Shown: positions 16,588-26,174, counted from the stretch's first letter. The stretch is 64,000 bases of DNA from Clostridium sp. HBUAS56010 (GCF_007115105.1 NZ_SULJ01000011.1:1-64000), one strand, 5' to 3'. Notes: generated by a model from the letters alone, not told the origin. Program-made: numbers and translations.

Positions 16588-17551
16588 TGTAACAAAAATA
16601 TATTCCCAGTGGCAGAGAAGCGGAAAAATAATTGATATCATTAAAAATATATTCCGCCCGGAAAAACGGTCAATTGCAGCGCTGGATCAGGTATCCCTTT
16701 CCATTCAGCCCGGAGAATTCGTGGCTTATGCGGGGGCAAACGGAGCCGGAAAAAGTACTACCATCAAGATTCTCTCCGGTATTTTAATGCCCACAAAGGG
16801 AACGGTAGAGGTCCTTGGCTTCAATCCTCAGACTGATCGGATTGCTCTGATGAAACGAGTGGGAATCTTATTCGGACAGCGGACGGAATTGTGGTGGGAT
16901 CATCCCGTAATTACCAGTTTTGAGTGGAAAAAACAGGTTTGGAACATTCCTGACAATGTCTATAAGAAAAATCTTCGTATGGTTACAGAACTGTTAGACC
17001 TTTCTGATATTTTAAAAACTTTCGCAAGAGAATTGAGCCTTGGGCAAAGAATGAGGGCTGATATTGCCATGCTGCTTTTACACAGTCCGGAACTTGTATT
17101 TTTAGATGAACCGACTCTGGGTCTGGATGTACTTGCCAAGCAGCAAATGATTCATTTTTTAAAGAGAATTAACAAAGAACAGGGAACAACCGTTGTGGTC
17201 ACAAGCCATGATATGGATGATTTAGAACAGATGGCACAGCGAATTGTATTGATTAACAAGGGAACCCTGGCTTTTGACGGAAGCTTTGACGATCTGCGAA
17301 GCCTGTGCGGAGGATTTCACCGCATTGTTCTATCCACACCTTGCGAGTGCGCTTCTCCTTCTCTGAAAGGCTTGAAGCTGCTTCATGGGGAAAATGGGAC
17401 TCATGAATATGAATTTGACCCTGTTAAAATTCCAATCAATGAAATCCTTGGAAGCCTCTCTCATTTTCCTTATATACAGGACATTGAAATCAAAAAACCA
17501 CCGATTGAAGATGTGATTGCAGATCTCTATTTAAGCTGGAGAGAAAAATAG
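16541..17551 (+). CDS. ABC exporter ATP-binding protein (COG4586-like)
   Basis: This 336-residue ATPase energises the two permeases encoded just upstream. Walker A GANGAGKST is near residue 70, the Q-loop FGQRTELWWD follows, then the signature LSLGQRMRADIAMLLL, Walker B VFLDEPTLGLD and the switch His in VTSHDMDD. An N-terminal extension (IIDIIKNIFRPEKRSI) and a C-terminal domain of about 90 residues match the COG4586 subgroup rather than NatA. The ATG at 16541 has AAAGGA 10 bases upstream and lies 47 bases inside the end of the second permease. Confidence 0.92.
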   Translation: MNSLVPQDTPALVIDNVTKIYSQWQRSGKIIDIIKNIFRPEKRSIAALDQVSLSIQPGEFVAYAGANGAGKSTTIKILSGILMPTKGTVEVLGFNPQTDRIALMKRVGILFGQRTELWWDHPVITSFEWKKQVWNIPDNVYKKNLRMVTELLDLSDILKTFARELSLGQRMRADIAMLLLHSPELVFLDEPTLGLDVLAKQQMIHFLKRINKEQGTTVVVTSHDMDDLEQMAQRIVLINKGTLAFDGSFDDLRSLCGGFHRIVLSTPCECASPSLKGLKLLHGENGTHEYEFDPVKIPINEILGSLSHFPYIQDIEIKKPPIEDVIADLYLSWREK

Positions 17552-17615
17552 TGATTGGATTTTTATATAAAGTGGTGTAAAATGGTAGCAAAAGCCGAAA
17601 AATGGAGGGTATCAT

Positions 17616-18020
17616 ATGGCATATACATTTACAAAAGATCTGGAGACAGGTAACCAGTTAATTGATACGGAGCACCGTCAGCTTATTGATGCAATTAACA
17701 ACCTTTTAAGCGCATGTGCTACCGGGAAAGGCCGCACGGAGCTTGCCCATACAACGAAATTTCTTCAGGATTATACGGCAAAACATTTTAGTGATGAAGA
17801 GAAGCTTCAGCTCCAAAGCCAATATCCTGATTATGTAAACCACAGACGGTATCATGAAGATTTCAAAAAGGTTGTGGCTGGAATATGCCAGAAGCTGGAG
17901 CGGGACGGAGCCACCGTTTCTCTGGTAGGAGAGGTTAACAGCACAATTGCCGGCTGGCTGATCAACCATATTAAAAAGGAAGATGTAAAAGTAGCTAATC
18001 ATTTAAAGAGCAGATCTTAA
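17616..18020 (+). CDS. Bacteriohemerythrin
   Basis: This 134-residue single-domain hemerythrin is predicted to bind O2 at a non-haem di-iron site. The complete ligand set is visible: H20, H57, E61, H76, H80, H118 and D123 (the HF-x-x-E, H-x3-H and HI-x4-D pattern). In anaerobes such proteins are thought to sense or scavenge oxygen. AGGAGG-like AATGGAGGG precedes the ATG. It follows the ABC exporter by 64 bp and may be cotranscribed or have its own promoter; no linked chemoreceptor is present. Confidence 0.93.
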   Translation: MAYTFTKDLETGNQLIDTEHRQLIDAINNLLSACATGKGRTELAHTTKFLQDYTAKHFSDEEKLQLQSQYPDYVNHRRYHEDFKKVVAGICQKLERDGATVSLVGEVNSTIAGWLINHIKKEDVKVANHLKSRS

Positions 18021-18078
18021 TTTCGATGGAACCGCTCCTGATTATAAACATTAATATTGAGAAAGAAGGTACATGATT

Positions 18079-18498
18079 ATGAAAGATCCTAACTGCGCAT
18101 ACTGCATGAAGGGAGATCTGGTAGCAAAATTTGGTTATCCAATCTGTGAAATGGAAACAGGATTTCTGTATTTATTTAAGGAACAAAGCAAACGAGGCAG
18201 AGTAATTGTTGCATACAAAGATCATGTCAGTGAGATGATTGATATCAGCGACGAGGAAAGAAACGCATTCTTTTCTGATGTTTCCAAAGCAGCCAAAGCA
18301 GTTCACAAAGTATTTCATCCGAACAAGGTTAATTATGGCGCTTATGGCGACACAGGCTGTCATCTTCATATGCACATTGTTCCAAAATACAACGGACAGG
18401 ATGAATGGGGCGGTACATTTGCCATGAATCCGGACAAGACTTATCTGACCGATGAGGAATATGAAGAGATGGCAAAGGCAATCCGGGAAGCATTATAA
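18079..18498 (+). CDS. HIT family hydrolase
   Basis: This protein of about 139 residues of the histidine triad superfamily hydrolyses or transfers nucleotidyl groups. The triad HLHMHIVPKY lies near residue 97. An N-terminal C-x-x-C pair (CAYC) could bind zinc, with a third Cys further on. The C-terminal part DEWGGTFAMNPDK is less usual for Hint proteins, so the exact subfamily is open. GAAGG is nine bases before the ATG at 18079; the ATG at 18073 is too close. A second HIT protein is encoded at 32362-32778. Confidence 0.85.
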   Translation: MKDPNCAYCMKGDLVAKFGYPICEMETGFLYLFKEQSKRGRVIVAYKDHVSEMIDISDEERNAFFSDVSKAAKAVHKVFHPNKVNYGAYGDTGCHLHMHIVPKYNGQDEWGGTFAMNPDKTYLTDEEYEEMAKAIREAL

Positions 18499-18541
18499 AA
18501 AAGAAACGCATTCCCGTCTGAAAGGAAGGGGAAGATCATAG

Positions 18542-19093
18542 ATGTTGGAAGAAATCAGACAACAGGCACAGCAGGCTGCGGAAGAATTGCTGGAAGCTGC
18601 AAGGTTAAAGACAGGGGATCTGGTTGTAATCGGATGCTCCTCCAGTGAAATATCGGACCACAAAATCGGTTCTCACTCCAGCGCTGAGATTGGAGAAGCA
18701 GTTTTTACCGCTATCTACGGGATATTTCATAAGCAGGGCATCCATATTGCCGCCCAATGCTGCGAACACCTTAACCGGGCACTTATACTGGAACAGGAGA
18801 CGGCAGAACGGTTCGGTTACGAACCAGTTAATGTTGTTCCCCAACTAAAGGCAGGAGGTTCCTTTGCCACGGCTGCTTACCACACCTTATCCAATCCGGT
18901 TGCAGTGGAATGGGTTAAAGCACATGCAGGAATTGATATAGGTGATACGCTCATCGGCATGCACCTTCGTGCAGTGGCTGTCCCAGTCCGTCTTAAAATC
19001 AGTTCCATTGGTTCCGCCCATGTGGTTGCGGCACGCACCAGAGCTAAATTTATCGGCGGAATCCGCGCCTGCTATGATGATTCAAAGGAGTAA
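18542..19093 (+). CDS. UPF0340 / TIGR01440 family protein (YwlG-like)
   Basis: This 183-residue protein matches the UPF0340 family, exemplified by Bacillus YwlG. Recognisable segments are VIGCSSSEISDHKIGSHSS, AAQCCEHLNRALI and the glycine-rich LKAGGSFATAA. Family function is unknown to me. It is soluble, with no signal. It follows the HIT gene by 43 bp and ends before a strong terminator; the three genes from the hemerythrin onward may be one transcript. Confidence 0.85.
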   Translation: MLEEIRQQAQQAAEELLEAARLKTGDLVVIGCSSSEISDHKIGSHSSAEIGEAVFTAIYGIFHKQGIHIAAQCCEHLNRALILEQETAERFGYEPVNVVPQLKAGGSFATAAYHTLSNPVAVEWVKAHAGIDIGDTLIGMHLRAVAVPVRLKISSIGSAHVVAARTRAKFIGGIRACYDDSKE

Positions 19094-19160
19094 TCATGAA
19101 GCTGTCACGAAATGAAGCTTTGATGAAAACTTATATGAAAAACAGGTTTTAGGTGACACA

Positions 19161-19206
19161 AAAATACGCCTTGAATGGGATTTTATGCCCATTCAAGGCG
19201 TATTTT
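19161..19206. terminator. Bidirectional terminator
   Basis: A 19-bp perfect inverted repeat begins AAAATACGCC (19161-19179 with 19188-19206), with flanking A and T runs built into the stem. It separates the plus-strand cluster from the convergent oppA-like gene. Confidence 0.9.
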
Positions 19207-19255
19207 ATATTTACAACTTTTCAGAAGAGCTATTTTATAACAACTCCATACGGTT

Positions 19256-20917
19256 TTAATCCATGGTAGCGTACATAAAGAACCAGTAGCCCGATGGGGA
19301 ATGCCATGTACCTTTTAATTCCGGCTTCTGAAGGTAGAAATCGTTTGAATATACCAAAGGTGCAACTGCTGCATCAGCCATGATCAGCTTTTCTGCTTCA
19401 TGAAGCTTTTCATAATGCTCTGCTTTATCTACCGTATCTCTTGCCTGGGCTAACAGCGCATCAACTTCAGGGTTCGAATACTTTCCATCATTGTTACCGC
19501 TTCCGGAGGAGAATAAGGTGAGCATATTGGAAGGATCATCATAATCATATACCCAGCCTCCACGACAGATCTGGAAATCTCCTGCCCGACGGGTCGGAGT
19601 AAAGGTTGACCACTCAACAATCTTAATATCCATCTTTACACCAAGATCACTCCAGGCATTCTGCAAATATTCTGCCACCGGCTTGTTATAACCGGCATCA
19701 TTGGTCATATACTCAATTACAGGAAAGCCTTTTCCGTCTGGATATCCTGCCTCTGCAAGAAGATCTTTTGCTTTCTGTAAATCTTCTTCATAGTTGCTGG
19801 CATGGAAGTAATCTCCGCCATTATTTTTTCTTGTAACTTCTTCAAAGGAAGATCCATCTTCCACATCACTTACTCCTGCCCCCACAAAGTTGGACGCCGG
19901 AGCAGCAGTTCCCATCATCAGCGTATTGGCAATGTAATCACGGTCAACAGCAAGGCTCAAAGCCTGACGTACCTTTACATTATCAAAAGGTGCCTTTTGT
20001 GTATTAAAAATGGTATAAGAAGTTGCCATACGAGGGTCCAGGTGGAATTCCGGCTGATCCCTCAGTCTTGGAATCTCTTCCGTTGGAACATCACGGATCA
20101 TCTGAACTTCACCGGTCTGGTATGCACTGTATGCCGCATTAGGATCTTCCATCAGAACAAACTTTAAACTGTTTACAGTAACCTTTTGAGCATTCCAGTA
20201 ATTTTCATTCTTTACAAATGTAATGTGGGAACCTGGTACCCACTCAGACATCTTTAAAGGACCGTTGGACACATAAGAATCCGGTGTCAGAGACCACTGA
20301 TCTCCTTTTTCTTCAACCACTTCTTTCTTCACAGGTACCATGGTTGAATGTGTGGTGATTTTATCAAAATAAACACATGGGGATGATAACTCTACAACAA
20401 AAGTCCTGGCATCCGGTGCAGATACTCCCAGTGCATCGGTATTGCCCTGAATCGCCTCATCGTATCCCTTAATCATGGAAAGCATATCCTCTGCATAAGG
20501 AGCTGCCGTCATAGGATCTGCCAGACGCTTCCAGGTGTATACAAAATCTTCTGCTGTAAGATCTGTTCCATCACTCCATTTTAAACCTTCCCTTAAATGA
20601 AACGTATAGGTCAGACCGTCATCACTAACTTTAAAAGATTCTGCCTGTCCGGGAACAATCTTATTGTTCTCATCCACAGTCAATAATGTCTCAAATCCAT
20701 GCAAAATAATGTTGGAACCGTCAATTGCCGAGTTAAGAGCCGGGTCAATTGTCTCCGGATCAGGTCCGATCTGTACTGCCAGATCCAGACCACCGGCAGA
20801 TTCATTTCCTGCTGCCTGTGACTTCTCGCCTTTACCTGTTTTACCAGAACCGCCGCAAGCTGATAAAACAAGACCGGAAGCAAGAACAACCGCTAATACA
20901 AGTGCTAATTTCTTCAT
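19256..20917 (-). CDS. Oligopeptide ABC transporter substrate-binding lipoprotein
   Basis: This 553-residue extracellular solute-binding protein is of family 5 (OppA/DppA). The signal peptide MKKLALVLAVVLASGLVLSAC ends in a lipobox (LSAC), so Cys anchors it to the membrane, followed by a Gly/Lys linker. Family-5 hallmarks include WSDGTDLTAEDFVYTWKRL and LSLAVDRDYI. The ATG at 20917 has GGAGG seven bases upstream. No permease or ATPase genes are adjacent, so it must work with components encoded elsewhere or act as a peptide sensor. It has its own promoter and terminator. Confidence 0.92.
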   Translation of the reverse strand: MKKLALVLAVVLASGLVLSACGGSGKTGKGEKSQAAGNESAGGLDLAVQIGPDPETIDPALNSAIDGSNIILHGFETLLTVDENNKIVPGQAESFKVSDDGLTYTFHLREGLKWSDGTDLTAEDFVYTWKRLADPMTAAPYAEDMLSMIKGYDEAIQGNTDALGVSAPDARTFVVELSSPCVYFDKITTHSTMVPVKKEVVEEKGDQWSLTPDSYVSNGPLKMSEWVPGSHITFVKNENYWNAQKVTVNSLKFVLMEDPNAAYSAYQTGEVQMIRDVPTEEIPRLRDQPEFHLDPRMATSYTIFNTQKAPFDNVKVRQALSLAVDRDYIANTLMMGTAAPASNFVGAGVSDVEDGSSFEEVTRKNNGGDYFHASNYEEDLQKAKDLLAEAGYPDGKGFPVIEYMTNDAGYNKPVAEYLQNAWSDLGVKMDIKIVEWSTFTPTRRAGDFQICRGGWVYDYDDPSNMLTLFSSGSGNNDGKYSNPEVDALLAQARDTVDKAEHYEKLHEAEKLIMADAAVAPLVYSNDFYLQKPELKGTWHSPSGYWFFMYATMD

Positions 20918-20969
20918 ATTACTTCCTCCATTTTTTCTTAAGTCCGCCATTGGCAGACAACCAATGTTT

Positions 20970-20998
20970 AGCATAGCACAGAAAATTTATTCTTGCAA
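20970..20998 (-). promoter_or_regulatory. Promoter of the OppA-like gene
   Basis: Minus strand TTGCAA (20998-20993), a 17-bp spacer, then TATGCT (20975-20970), about 53 bp before the ATG. Confidence 0.6.
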
Positions 20999-21136
20999 TC
21001 TGATTTTTCTATCTTTTTCCCCCATATTTCAGCATATTAGCGTGATAATATGGAAAAGTATAATTTTCTCCGGCAAAGCACAAGTACGGTTAAGGCGGAC
21101 ATATTGACTGTTATTTCACAATGATTCTGAACCATA

Positions 21137-21168
21137 GAAAAACGGCACACTTCCGAAGAAGATGCCGT
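21137..21168 (-). terminator. Intrinsic terminator after ksgA
   Basis: The minus strand ACGGCA-t-CTTC ttcg GAAG-tg-TGCCGT is followed by TTTTTC. A UUCG-type loop caps the stem. It lies about 10 bp after the ksgA stop. Confidence 0.8.
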
Positions 21169-21177
21169 AATCATTCT

Positions 21178-22053
21178 TTAATCTGTATTTTTTAATTGTG
21201 TGAAGTAGTTGCTCAATCTGGCAAACTGCTCCAGGGTAAGGGTCTCTCCCCGGACAGAGGGAGACAGTTCCAGACTTTCTATTGCTTCTATAATCTGTTC
21301 TTTTGAGAAATTTATCTCCTGGGAATTATTTAAACCATTCTGTAAGGTCTTTCTTCTCTGGTTAAAAGACGCCCGGATCAGACGAAACATCAGATCTGGC
21401 TCCAGAACATTTACTGGAGAAATCTTATGTTTTGTCAGGCGGATTACAGCGGAGCCGACTCCCGGACGGGGCATGAAACAATTTGGAGGGACATTTGCCA
21501 CAATATATGGTTCTGCATAATACTGAACCGCCAGAGACAATGCACCATAATCCTTGGAACCTGGTCCCACCTGCATCCGGTCTGCCACTTCCTTTTGTAC
21601 CATAACCGTAATGTTATCAATGGGAACCTTTCCTTCAAAAAGTCCCATAATAATTGGTGTTGTAATATAATAAGGAAGATTCGCCACAACTTTTATGGGC
21701 CGTCCCTGATTATACCGGTCTACAATCTCTTTAATATCTGTCTTTAATATATCGCCATGGATAACCGTTACATTCTCATAATCAGCCAGAGTTTCATTGA
21801 GAATCGGAATTAAATTGGAGTCAATCTCAACAGCAACCACATGGCCGGCACTCTCTGCCAGGTACTGGGTCATGGTGCCGATTCCAGGCCCGATCTCCAG
21901 AACACAATCTTCTTTTGTAACACCAGATGCTGCAATAATCTTATCAAGCACATGGGTATCAATCAGGAAATTCTGACCAAATTTTTTCTGGAATGCAAAT
22001 TCATATTTCTGAATAATCTCAATCGTTTTTTGGGGATTGCCCAGTGTTGCCAT
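21178..22053 (-). CDS. rsmA: 16S rRNA dimethyladenosine transferase KsgA
   Basis: This methyltransferase of about 291 residues dimethylates A1518 and A1519 of 16S rRNA. Motifs include KKFGQNFLID (N-terminal), VLEIGPGIGTMTQ (SAM loop) and the catalytic VVANLPYYITTPI. A C-terminal helical domain contains FNQRRKTLQN. The ATG at 22053 is chosen because GGGAGG lies seven bases upstream; an earlier in-frame ATG overlaps the tatD stop by four bases but has no homology. The tatD-ksgA order is conserved in Firmicutes, sometimes with rnmV between. Confidence 0.96.
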   Translation of the reverse strand: MATLGNPQKTIEIIQKYEFAFQKKFGQNFLIDTHVLDKIIAASGVTKEDCVLEIGPGIGTMTQYLAESAGHVVAVEIDSNLIPILNETLADYENVTVIHGDILKTDIKEIVDRYNQGRPIKVVANLPYYITTPIIMGLFEGKVPIDNITVMVQKEVADRMQVGPGSKDYGALSLAVQYYAEPYIVANVPPNCFMPRPGVGSAVIRLTKHKISPVNVLEPDLMFRLIRASFNQRRKTLQNGLNNSQEINFSKEQIIEAIESLELSPSVRGETLTLEQFARLSNYFTQLKNTD

Positions 22054-22073
22054 CCTTGTCCTCCCTTTGAATG

Positions 22074-22841
22074 TCAATGAAGCCTGTAAAGTTTTTTGGC
22101 ATTTTGATTGGTAATTTCTATAATGTCCTCTTCGGAGATTCCTTTGATGGAGCTGATCTCTTCTATTACATAAGGAAGATTGAGCGATGAGTTACGTTTC
22201 CCACGATTAGGAACGGGTGCAAGATAAGGACAGTCCGTCTCTAAAACCATCTGATCCATAGGCATATATTCCACCACCTCTTTCAGTTTCCTTGCATTTT
22301 TAAAGGTAAGCACTCCGCCGATTCCAAGGTAATAACCCATATTTAAGTATTCCCTTGCCATCTCTTTTGAATAGGAATAACAGTGAATGACCCCTCCTGT
22401 CTCCTCTGCTTTTTCTACCTTCATAATATCCAATGTGTCTTTGGCTGCCTCCCGGCTATGAATGATTACGGGAAGACCCACCTCCTTTGCCAGGGATAAC
22501 TGACGGACAAACCAGATCTTTTGTGTTTCGTGATCCGGCTCTTCCCAATAATAGTCCAAACCAATTTCGCCAATAGCCACAATCTTGTTATGAGAAGACT
22601 GGTCTTTCAGCCAGCCAAATTTCTCTTCGTCCAGCTCTTTCACTTCATTGGGATGCACTCCGATGGCTCCATATACATGGGGATACTGGTCTACCATCTT
22701 CAATGTATTCTCAGAGGTCTTTATGCTGGCACCGACATTGGTTACTGCTTCTATTCCATGACTGGGAAGATTGGAAAGCAGTTCTTCCCGGTCTTCATCA
22801 AATGCCTCATCATCATAATGGGCATGTGTATCAAAAATCAT
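22074..22841 (-). CDS. TatD family hydrolase
   Basis: This 255-residue metal-dependent hydrolase has a TIM-barrel fold. The metal ligands are seen in FDTHAHYD, the Glu in IGEIGLDYYW, the His in VIIHSREA, the His in GVIHCYSY and the Asp in LETDCPY. TatD proteins have 3'-exonuclease or D-aminoacyl-tRNA deacylase-like activities; the exact role in this organism is open. It lies directly before ksgA and probably shares its transcript. Confidence 0.93.
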   Translation of the reverse strand: MIFDTHAHYDDEAFDEDREELLSNLPSHGIEAVTNVGASIKTSENTLKMVDQYPHVYGAIGVHPNEVKELDEEKFGWLKDQSSHNKIVAIGEIGLDYYWEEPDHETQKIWFVRQLSLAKEVGLPVIIHSREAAKDTLDIMKVEKAEETGGVIHCYSYSKEMAREYLNMGYYLGIGGVLTFKNARKLKEVVEYMPMDQMVLETDCPYLAPVPNRGKRNSSLNLPYVIEEISSIKGISEEDIIEITNQNAKKLYRLH

Positions 22842-22861
22842 AAGTATCTCCTTTTCATTTA

Positions 22862-23590
22862 CTATTTTATCAGAAAATATGAAAGAACATAGAGAAACAG
22901 GAGATGACCCGGATAAAACCAGTAGAAGGCATATTTAAAATTTTTATTTCCTCTTTCTCCATTGTAAAGTCTTATGGGAATCAGGGCAAGGACAGCCGCT
23001 CCAAAACAGGGCAGACTTTCTAATGCAGCTAAAACTCCGGCAAAAATAGTCTGAAGCTTTTTATTCTCCCGAAAGATATAAAAGATCAGGATCATGAGGA
23101 TTCCAATAATATTATAATCCGATTTCAAAAAAACAGACGCTCCACAACCGGCTATGATTGCCAAAGACTGTTTTAAGGGATCCCCATAAGACTTCTGATA
23201 CGTAGAAATAACCCAAAGTCCAAGAAATAAGGTGAAAAATACATTCTGGTATTCCATATGAAACAGCTCTCCATATATTGCAAGATCGAATGGAATCTCA
23301 GAAATCAGAGCAAATATTAATAATCTCAGCCCATACCGTCTTACATTCCTGGTGTGAAGAAATCCTTCTACTAACAAAAAACAAAAAATAGGAAAGGCAA
23401 TTCTGCCTGCAGTACGAAGGAATACATCAATCAGAGTCCAATACGTCTGGGCTGTTCCTATTTGATTTTTTAAAATTCCATTTTCAATCATGACTACACC
23501 AAAATGATCCAAAAACATAGAAATAATCGCAATCATTTTCAACGCAGATCCAGTAATTCCTCTTCTTGCAGAATTGCTTTTTTCAATCAT
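22862..23590 (-). CDS. TraX family membrane protein
   Basis: This 242-residue protein has about seven to eight membrane segments. The N-terminal GSALKMIAIISMFLDHFG and RIAFPIFCFLLVEGFLHT are hallmarks of the TraX family, related to membrane acyltransferases and first known from F-pilin N-acetylation. In Firmicutes, free-standing TraX proteins are chromosomal, with unknown substrates. AAGGAG precedes the ATG. It lies 85 bp downstream of metG and 20 bp upstream of tatD, so it may belong to a metG-traX-tatD-ksgA unit. Confidence 0.85.
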   Translation of the reverse strand: MIEKSNSARRGITGSALKMIAIISMFLDHFGVVMIENGILKNQIGTAQTYWTLIDVFLRTAGRIAFPIFCFLLVEGFLHTRNVRRYGLRLLIFALISEIPFDLAIYGELFHMEYQNVFFTLFLGLWVISTYQKSYGDPLKQSLAIIAGCGASVFLKSDYNIIGILMILIFYIFRENKKLQTIFAGVLAALESLPCFGAAVLALIPIRLYNGERGNKNFKYAFYWFYPGHLLFLYVLSYFLIK

Positions 23591-23675
23591 GGAACTCTCC
23601 TTTTCAACATGATAGACCGGATTAATTCACCCGGCCTATCCTCATCTACGATTTCGTATCTTCTGAATTTTTATA

Positions 23676-25652
23676 TCAGCAGATTTCTGCTCCTGATGGC
23701 ATTGTCTTTTCCGGAACCATAAGCGATAAGTTACCGTCTGCATCTTCTGCACATAAAAGCATACCTTCTGACATAATACCAGCCAGTTTTGCTGGTTTTA
23801 AGTTTACCACAACCATTACCCTTTTGCCAACCATCTCTTCTGGTGAGTAATGTGCCTTGATTCCGCTGACAATCTGCTTCATCTGACTTCCAATCCGGAC
23901 CTGGGAACATAAAAGCTTTTTGGACTTTGGCACTGCCTCACAGGAAATGATCTCGCCTACCTGGAATTGAAGCTTGGCAAAATCATCGTAAAGAATCTCT
24001 GGTTTCGCCTCAATGTCAATGCCTTCACTTTCTTCTCCCTGTTCTGCCTCATCTGCCTGAACCGGTGGAGCCAGTGTTGCTTCCACTTTTTCCATAACTT
24101 CTTTGCTGTCCATACGGGCGAAAAGAATCTCTGGTTTCTCTGTAACCTTATTACCAGACGGATAAAGTCCAAATTCATTCATCTCCGTAAGTTCCCTTTT
24201 GCTTGTACACAACTGGGTTAATATCTTTGCTGAAGTCTCGGGCATAAAGGATTCAAGCAGGGAAGCTCCGATTGTGATGGCTTCTGTCAGGTTATAAAGA
24301 ACAGTCTCAAGACGTGCCTTTTTCTCTTCATCCTTTGCAAGAGTCCATGGTGCGGTTTCATCTATATATTTATTGCTTCTTCTAAAAATATTGAATATAG
24401 CTGTCATCGCATCTGCTACACGGAGTTTCTCCATCTTCTCCTGAACTTTCTTTACCTCTTCCAGAACTACCTTCTTTAAATCTTCATCAAACTCATCTGT
24501 TTCGTTTCCATTGGTAACAATTCCGTTAAAATATTTATTGGACATGGAAATGGTACGGTTTACAAGATTTCCCAAAATATTGGCAAGATCAGAATTCATA
24601 CGCTCTATCATCAGTTCCCAGGAGATGATTCCATCATTTTCAAATGGCATCTCATGAAGTACAAAATAACGGACTGCGTCTACACCGAAAAAGTCCACCA
24701 AAGTATCTGCATAGAGGACATTTCCTTTTGACTTGCTCATCTTTCCGTCCCCCTGTAACAGCCATGGATGACCAAATACCTGCTTTGGCAGCGGAATATC
24801 CAGAGCCATAAGAAAGATCGGCCAGTAAATGGTATGGAAACGGATAATATCTTTCCCGATTAAGTGAAGATTGGCAGGCCAGTATTTTGCAAACTGATCC
24901 GTACTTTTTCCGTCGCAGTCATAACCGATTCCGGTGATGTAATTGGTCAGCGCATCTAACCATACATAAGTCACATGTTTTGGATCAAAGCTTACGGGAA
25001 TCCCCCAGGTAAATGTGGTTCGTGATACGCAAAGGTCCTGCAATCCCGGAAGTAAAAAGTTATTCATCATCTCATTTTTTCTGGAAACCGGCTGAATAAA
25101 GTCCGGATTGTCATTAATATGCTTAATGAGACGATCTGCATATTTACTCATACGGAAAAAATATGCTTCTTCTTTTGCAGGCTTTACATCACGTCCACAG
25201 TCAGGACATTTTCCATCTACGAGCTGGGATTCAGTAAAAAAAGATTCACAGGGTGTACAGTATAAGCCTTCATAGTATCCCTTGTAGATATCTCCCTGAT
25301 CATATAACTTTTTAAATATCTTCTGCACCTGTTTTTCATGGTCTTCATCAGTAGTACGGATAAATTTATCATATGAAGTGTTCATTAAATCCCAGATGTT
25401 CTTAATCTGACCGGCTGCCTGATCTACAAACTCCTTGGGCGTAATTCCTGCTGCCTCTGCCTTTTCCTCTATCTTCTGGCCATGCTCATCAGTTCCAGTC
25501 TGGAAAAATACATCGTAGCCCTCTGCCCGTTTATAACGCGCGATGGCATCTGCCAAAACTGCTTCATAGGTATTACCAATATGGGGCTTACCGGATGCAT
25601 AGGCAATTGCAGTCGTAATATAATAAGGTTTTTTATTGAAATCTTTAGACAT
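23676..25652 (-). CDS. metG: Methionyl-tRNA synthetase
   Basis: This class I synthetase of about 658 residues charges tRNA-Met. The HIGH-type motif is PHIGN in the first 20 residues, the four-Cys zinc knuckle is C-x2-C ... CPDC near 130-150, and KMSKSKGN is near 300. The anticodon-binding helical domain follows, then a C-terminal tRNA-binding OB domain (FQVGEIISCEAVPKSKKL). AAGGAGG precedes the ATG at 25652; an upstream frame extension to 25733 runs into the T-box terminator and is not coding. Expression is controlled by the T-box leader upstream. Confidence 0.97.
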   Translation of the reverse strand: MSKDFNKKPYYITTAIAYASGKPHIGNTYEAVLADAIARYKRAEGYDVFFQTGTDEHGQKIEEKAEAAGITPKEFVDQAAGQIKNIWDLMNTSYDKFIRTTDEDHEKQVQKIFKKLYDQGDIYKGYYEGLYCTPCESFFTESQLVDGKCPDCGRDVKPAKEEAYFFRMSKYADRLIKHINDNPDFIQPVSRKNEMMNNFLLPGLQDLCVSRTTFTWGIPVSFDPKHVTYVWLDALTNYITGIGYDCDGKSTDQFAKYWPANLHLIGKDIIRFHTIYWPIFLMALDIPLPKQVFGHPWLLQGDGKMSKSKGNVLYADTLVDFFGVDAVRYFVLHEMPFENDGIISWELMIERMNSDLANILGNLVNRTISMSNKYFNGIVTNGNETDEFDEDLKKVVLEEVKKVQEKMEKLRVADAMTAIFNIFRRSNKYIDETAPWTLAKDEEKKARLETVLYNLTEAITIGASLLESFMPETSAKILTQLCTSKRELTEMNEFGLYPSGNKVTEKPEILFARMDSKEVMEKVEATLAPPVQADEAEQGEESEGIDIEAKPEILYDDFAKLQFQVGEIISCEAVPKSKKLLCSQVRIGSQMKQIVSGIKAHYSPEEMVGKRVMVVVNLKPAKLAGIMSEGMLLCAEDADGNLSLMVPEKTMPSGAEIC

Positions 25653-25712
25653 GTGAATTCCTCCTTGTTTCTCAAATAAATATAAATAAATTGCTGTTGA
25701 CTTTTCTGCAAA

Positions 25713-26050
25713 GAAAACCCCGTCTTTAGACATCCATTCGGAAATTTAAAGACGGGGAAATATCCCGTGTTACCACTTTAATTCATTCATACCTTACGGT
25801 ATAAACCTTACCGGCTGCAAAAAGAGCAACGGATTCATAGTAAATCTTCCGCTGTACATAAACAGTCTGACACGATAACGGGTGTAACCGTCGAAACTTA
25901 AAAGCAGATTCCATGCCATTCAGTTCCGCTGCTCCAAGGCCATATTGGGAAATAGATTCATGCTTCCTTTTCAGCTTCCGGAAGTCTCTGTACATGAAAG
26001 TTATCTCTTACTCTTCTTTTCTCAGCATTCTCACTTATATTTAGTGTTTA
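25713..26050 (-). promoter_or_regulatory. T-box riboswitch (tRNA-Met) upstream of metG
   Basis: The minus-strand leader is about 340 nt. The T-box core AAGTGGTAACACGGG lies at about 25760-25780. It overlaps the antiterminator region and is followed by a terminator with a perfect 11-bp stem (CCCCGTCTTTA / TAAAGACGGGG; 25717-25757) and a TTTTC tail. The 5' part folds into a long stem I with AGTAAGAG (AGTA bulge type). AUG triplets at TGAATGGCATGGAAT fit a Met specifier, though which is used was not resolved. Uncharged tRNA-Met should stabilise antitermination. Confidence 0.9.
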
Positions 26051-26057
26051 TGATCCT

Positions 26058-26086
26058 AGTGTAATAGCTTCGTTAAAGTTTGTCAA
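26058..26086 (-). promoter_or_regulatory. Promoter of the metG T-box leader
   Basis: Minus strand TTGACA (26086-26081), a 17-bp spacer, then TACACT (26063-26058). Start expected near 26050. Confidence 0.6.
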
Positions 26087-26174
26087 GCAGGGAACGCAGA
26101 TATCCCTTGTTTTGTCATGAGTTTTTTTATATGATCATATAAATAGTAATAGTGAATTACGGAGGAACCCATAT

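Noticed and set aside
23607-23640. Inverted repeat GATAG-CCGG after metG as a terminator
   Set aside because: The stem has a mismatch and no T run on the minus strand; left unannotated.
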